Shown here: piece by piece, positions 60,667-64,000 of the stretch
Layout of the letters: the number at the start of each line of letters is the position of its first letter
Position numbering within the stretch: position 1 is the first letter of the stretch
NCBI GenBank assembly: GCA_026709505.1
Contig: JAPOSW010000006.1
Span: 1 to 64,000, forward strand
Direction of reading: 5' to 3'
Source of the DNA: Gammaproteobacteria bacterium
GTDB taxonomy: Bacteria; Pseudomonadota; Gammaproteobacteria; Arenicellales; Poriferihabitantaceae
Length of the DNA stretch: 64,000 nt
Notes under the pieces: generated by a model
The model's input: the letters and a program-made list of their open reading frames with translations, nothing else
What the model was told of the DNA's origin: nothing
Database searches by the model: none
Position numbers and translations under genes: made by a program

Positions 60667-61049
60667 GACCTTCGACAAATGATGCACGAAACGATTGCGT
60701 TCCATGCGAAAGGGCGAGTCGACTGGCCGCGGTAGGCGTGGATGCTTGAGCGGGGCGCACTGTCACGATGGATGTGCTTTGCCATCGGTTTACAGCATGG
60801 TTTCTTGTGATAGATGTGGGAATGACAGGAGGGCCCCCGATCAATACCCGAACCGGAGAATACGTCACAACATTTTGGAATTCCCAAAACCGGTATAACT
60901 GGCGAAAAATTCCCGAAAAACGGCAAATACTGGATCATGACAGGAGTAGAAAGCATTGTTGCTTCGGGCTGATACCCAGAAATGTGAAAAATCGGCAAAG
61001 AGTTCTCGGTGCCGGAATATGGAGAATCCTCAAAATTACAATTGCAGCC
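60667..61049. other. Gene-free stretch between RES toxin and epimerase
   Basis: There are 383 bases between the convergent RES and epimerase genes. Short frames here show no motif. No clear terminator hairpin with a T-run was seen. Confidence 0.35.
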
Positions 61050-62090
61050 TCAGGTCCAGTCGGCACCGTGTCCCGGATTCTGGTTCGGTGTAGTGATGCC
61101 ATCAACGAGAGTTGCTCCGGAACAGGGGTCCGGGTCCAGATTCAGGTGTGAATCCAGATCGATGTAGTCGACCAGGCCCGAAATGGCCGCACCAGCAGAA
61201 ATCGACATTGACGATTCGCCCATGCAGCCGATCATGGTTTTGAGCCCGAAGGCTCGGGCAGTGGCAATAATGCGGAGCCCTTCTGTTATGCCTCCGCACT
61301 TCATGAGTTTCAGGTTGACGCCATCAACAGCCTCATGCCACTTGGGAATGTCGCTGGACAGTCGACAGGATTCATCGACAAAGATCGGCAAAGGCCTGCC
61401 CTTGAATAATTTTCGCAATTCGCTCTCCTGACCTTCCTTGAGAGGCTGCTCTACATACTCGGCAAGAGGAGCCTGACTGACAATCCATTTCATCATGCGC
61501 ATGGCATCATCCACACTCCAGCCCCCATTGGCGTCAACTCGTAGCTGGACGCCATAGGGCTTGGCACTCTCCACCACCTGGCAGAACATCGCCTGATCGG
61601 CTTCGATGCCTTCCGGAGAGCCGAGCTTGATTTTCAGGGCCTTGAATCGATTGCCCTGGAGGATTTCCGGTATTCGTTCCTTGACCACGTCAGGCGGGTT
61701 GATGCCAATCGTAACCGAGGTTGGGACGGTTGGAAGCCCCACGCCCAAGAGACGATGGAGCGGCAAGCCGGCCTTCTTGCCCAGCCAGTCCCAAAGTGCG
61801 ATATCAAGCCCGGCCAATGCACAAAGGGGAATCCGATGCTCTCTGGCGTTTTGAGTGACTTCATGGATGGACAGGCCATTCTGCAGTTCGCCGAGAAACG
61901 ATTCAAGATGCTCTTGAGCTGATTGCGCCGTGGCTGCCCCCTCGGTCTTGCCGGGCGATAGCTCACCCCACCCGGTAATATTGTCCTTGGTGATGCCAAC
62001 GAACAGGTTTTCACTCCCTCGGATGATCCCGCGACTAATCGTCAATGGGAATCGTTTCCTGAGAAACAGAGTTCTGAATTCAACCTGCAT
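61050..62090 (-). CDS. Dipeptide epimerase, enolase superfamily
   Basis: A 346-residue mandelate racemase/muconate lactonizing enzyme-type protein. The catalytic lysines are in FKALKIKLGS (KxK) and VNLKLMKCGG; the metal ligands are in LRVDANGGWS, YVEQPLKEG and FVDESCRL. The C-terminal DSHLNLDPDP motif is the dipeptide-epimerase type (as in YcjG/YkfB), which interconverts L-Ala-D-Glu and L-Ala-L-Glu or related dipeptides, for peptidoglycan recycling. The start at 62090 (MQVEFRTLFLRKRF) is preferred; it overlaps the end of pta by 11 bases. Confidence 0.85.
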   Translation of the reverse strand: MQVEFRTLFLRKRFPLTISRGIIRGSENLFVGITKDNITGWGELSPGKTEGAATAQSAQEHLESFLGELQNGLSIHEVTQNAREHRIPLCALAGLDIALWDWLGKKAGLPLHRLLGVGLPTVPTSVTIGINPPDVVKERIPEILQGNRFKALKIKLGSPEGIEADQAMFCQVVESAKPYGVQLRVDANGGWSVDDAMRMMKWIVSQAPLAEYVEQPLKEGQESELRKLFKGRPLPIFVDESCRLSSDIPKWHEAVDGVNLKLMKCGGITEGLRIIATARAFGLKTMIGCMGESSMSISAGAAISGLVDYIDLDSHLNLDPDPCSGATLVDGITTPNQNPGHGADWT

Positions 62091-63078
62091 GGATGGTTGA
62101 AGCGCTTTGCAGCGCGGTGATCGCAATCAACCGCAGAATATCATCAGTATTGCATCCGCGAGAGAGGTCATTCACCGGTTTGGATAATCCTTGAAGGATT
62201 GGACCGGTAGCCTTTACGCCGCCGATTCGTTCAGCTATCTTGTACCCAATGTTGGCAGATTGCAGATCAGGGAAAATTAGGACATTGGCGGGGCCGGCTG
62301 TAGTCATGCCGGGCGCTTTTCTAGAAAGTATATCGGGCACAATCGCTGCATCTAGCTGAACTTCGGACAAAAGCGGTAAATCGGGCATTCTGGAAGCGAC
62401 GATACTGCCTGCCTCTCTGACCTTGTCGACAAGGGGATGCTCTGCACTCCCCGCAGTGGAAAAAGACAATAGAGCAACCACAGGTTCTATCTCCAGCAGC
62501 TCTTGGGCATGCCGGGCCGTTGCGATTGCAATATCAGCGAGTTCGCTGGGGCTTGGATCGATCACCATTGCGCAATCGGCATACAGCACAATGCCTTGAA
62601 TGGCCTGATGCGACAACCGGTGTTCCATTATGAAGAAACTTGAGACCTGCTTTGCGTCTTCTGCCATGCCCACGATCTGGAGTGCTGGCCGAAGCACATC
62701 GGCGGTCGGATTGTCAGCGCCAGCGACATAGCCATCCGCATGGCCAGATCTAACCATCAAGGCACAAAAGACCAAGGGGTTCCTGACCGCCCGGACTGCT
62801 TCTTCTTGCGTCAGCCCTTTATGCTTGCGAAGCTCAAGCAATAGCGCTGCATAATCACCTGCGCGTGAATCCGCTTCAGGGTCAATGACACTCAGAGCGG
62901 GGTCGGGAACGCATTCAGTACGAGCGTGCTGCGACCGCAGCAACACGATTTTGGAGAGTCCCAGCGCCGTTGCCTGATTTGCGGCAGCGACAACCCGTTC
63001 ATCACTCCCTTCGGGCAGTGCAATGGTGCGGTTTGCGCTGCGCGCACTCTGGAAAATACGCTCAAACAGGGGAGACAT
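62080..63078 (-). CDS. pta: Phosphate acetyltransferase
   Basis: A 332-residue single-domain Pta that converts acetyl phosphate and CoA to acetyl-CoA. Motifs include IALPEGSDERVVAAANQATA, VRSGHADGYVAGADNPTADV, LSFSTAGSAEHPLVDKV and IFPDLQSANIGYKIAERIGG. It lies 18 bases downstream of xsc. This order, xsc then pta, is typical of C2 sulfonate degradation, where Pta uses the acetyl phosphate released by Xsc. Confidence 0.93.
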   Translation of the reverse strand: MSPLFERIFQSARSANRTIALPEGSDERVVAAANQATALGLSKIVLLRSQHARTECVPDPALSVIDPEADSRAGDYAALLLELRKHKGLTQEEAVRAVRNPLVFCALMVRSGHADGYVAGADNPTADVLRPALQIVGMAEDAKQVSSFFIMEHRLSHQAIQGIVLYADCAMVIDPSPSELADIAIATARHAQELLEIEPVVALLSFSTAGSAEHPLVDKVREAGSIVASRMPDLPLLSEVQLDAAIVPDILSRKAPGMTTAGPANVLIFPDLQSANIGYKIAERIGGVKATGPILQGLSKPVNDLSRGCNTDDILRLIAITALQSASTIHAG

Positions 63079-63096
63079 GCCCGAAGACGCTATTGA

Positions 63097-64000
63097 TCAG
63101 ACGTAATCCCTGTATTTGGGCAAATGGCGGACAGGCTTGGAAAGTGCATCCCTTCTGAATGGATATCCCAATTCTCGCGTACACATGATTTCAATAACCG
63201 TGGACTTGCCATCGTTCATCTGCATGTCGACTGCCTTGGTCAAGGCCGGGCCGACATCTTCAAGACGATCGACGATGATGCCCTCAGTGCCCATGGCCTT
63301 GCCGATTCCTGCAAAGCTTTCGTTATCGAGTTCACCAGCCACAAAGCGTCGGTTGTAGAAGTCAACCTGATTTTTCTTTTCGGCGCCCCATTGCCGATTG
63401 TGGAAGACTATTCCGGTGACTGGAATGTCATGGCGTACCGAGGTCATGATTTCCGAACAGCTCATCGCCCAGGCTCCATCGCCCGAATAGGCAATTGCAG
63501 GGCGATCGGGTGCGGCGCACTTGGCCCCGATCATGGTCGGCAATGAATATCCGCAGTTCCCCCAGCTCATGGGTGCCAGAAAGCTGCGCGGTTTCTCGAA
63601 TCTCAGATAGCTGTTGGCAATCGCATTGATGTTGCCAATGTCGGTCGATACCATGGCCTCTTCCGGCATGGCTTTTTCCAGTTCACGCAAAACCTGACGA
63701 GGATGCAGCCAGGATCCATTTTCTTCATCCTGTTCCTTGATCATGTCCAGGCTGTAATCGTCATTTTCATGAATCCACTCATCCAGCTCTTTTTCCCAAC
63801 TCGACTTTTCGGCCTTGACTATGTCCAGACGTTCGCTTCGGTTTTCGTCACAAGCCAGTTCACGGCCATTCAAGCGCTCAATAAGGGCACGTGCTGAAGC
63901 CCCGGCATCACCACAGATGCCGACGTCGATTTTCTTGACCAGTCCAAGCATCTTGTGGTCGGCGTCAATCTGGATGATTTTTGCGTCTTTTGGCCAGTAG
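63097..64000 (-). CDS. xsc: Sulfoacetaldehyde acetyltransferase, C-terminal part
   Basis: A TPP enzyme that splits sulfoacetaldehyde with phosphate into sulfite and acetyl phosphate. The C-terminal 300 residues are visible: AKIIQIDADHKMLGLVKKID, VSTDIGNINAIANSYLRFEK, and the TPP-binding part AIAYSGDGAWAMSCSEIMTS with FHNRQWGAEKKNQVDFYNRR. The latter resembles Xsc more than acetolactate synthase. The frame is open to the window edge (YWPKDAKIIQ upstream of the track ATG), so the start lies beyond 64000. It is the first gene of xsc-pta-epimerase. Confidence 0.9.
   Translation of the reverse strand, partial: YWPKDAKIIQIDADHKMLGLVKKIDVGICGDAGASARALIERLNGRELACDENRSERLDIVKAEKSSWEKELDEWIHENDDYSLDMIKEQDEENGSWLHPRQVLRELEKAMPEEAMVSTDIGNINAIANSYLRFEKPRSFLAPMSWGNCGYSLPTMIGAKCAAPDRPAIAYSGDGAWAMSCSEIMTSVRHDIPVTGIVFHNRQWGAEKKNQVDFYNRRFVAGELDNESFAGIGKAMGTEGIIVDRLEDVGPALTKAVDMQMNDGKSTVIEIMCTRELGYPFRRDALSKPVRHLPKYRDYV

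Overview
The window is bacterial chromosome, most likely from a gammaproteobacterium. The evidence is the conserved gene order dapF - DUF484 - xerC, smg beside topA, an LpoA/LppC-type lipoprotein, a dxs-ispA-xseB block, ParE, PrmB and a type I-F (Ypest/Csy) CRISPR-Cas system. The right end encodes the Xsc-Pta route for C2 sulfonates (taurine or isethionate class), and an orphan CbbQ/NorQ-type ATPase is also present. Together these hint at a sulfur- or sulfonate-using lifestyle. The species cannot be named from this sequence.

Layout. 1-3.1 kb: decayed insertion sequences (an internally deleted IS30-type element abutting the 3' part of an IS4/Tn5-type transposase) and a broken HigA antitoxin. 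2.5-4.1 kb: two unknown proteins and a 198-bp element with 42-bp inverted arms. 4.1-21.1 kb: housekeeping genes smg, topA, lpoA, a CbbQ-type ATPase, a CtpA-type protease, dapF, DUF484 and xerC. These are interrupted by a 1727-residue DEDD-RecQ-UvrD fusion helicase and a glycine-rich exported protein. 21.5-36.4 kb: a complete type I-F locus, cas1, cas2-3, csy1, csy2, csy3, csy4 (cas6f), then an AT-rich leader and one array of 109 repeats and 108 spacers. The distal end of the array runs into the truncated remnant of a gene resembling an ICE protein (DUF3577). 36.4-39.8 kb: accessory island with hicBA, an IS5 (IS427-group) element, a small coiled-coil membrane protein, a decayed HigB with an intact antitoxin, and tRNA-Ser(UGA). 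40-46 kb: pgeF, uup, prfC, a SleB-type hydrolase and a nitrilase-family amidase. 46.3-48.6 kb: decaying genes, one of unknown function and one VapBC-like pair. 48.7-57.6 kb: squalene/phytoene synthase, dxs, ispA, xseB, parE, hemL, prmB and rpmE. 58.4-60.7 kb: a HAD hydrolase and an Xre-RES toxin-antitoxin pair with a well-formed promoter/operator. 61-64 kb: a dipeptide epimerase, pta and xsc, the last running off the window.

How it fits together. The six cas genes lie on one strand with overlaps or short gaps and lead directly into the array. The repeat folds into the I-F hairpin that Csy4 cuts, leaving the 8-nt handle CUUAGAAA. Several spacers are near-duplicates that differ in the PAM-proximal seed or by small indels, and one pair overlaps on opposite strands. 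This records repeated encounters with diverging relatives of the same invaders. The isoprenoid genes xseB-ispA-dxs are organised to supply farnesyl diphosphate to the squalene/phytoene synthase just downstream. Five toxin-antitoxin loci occur in the window, and three of them are broken.
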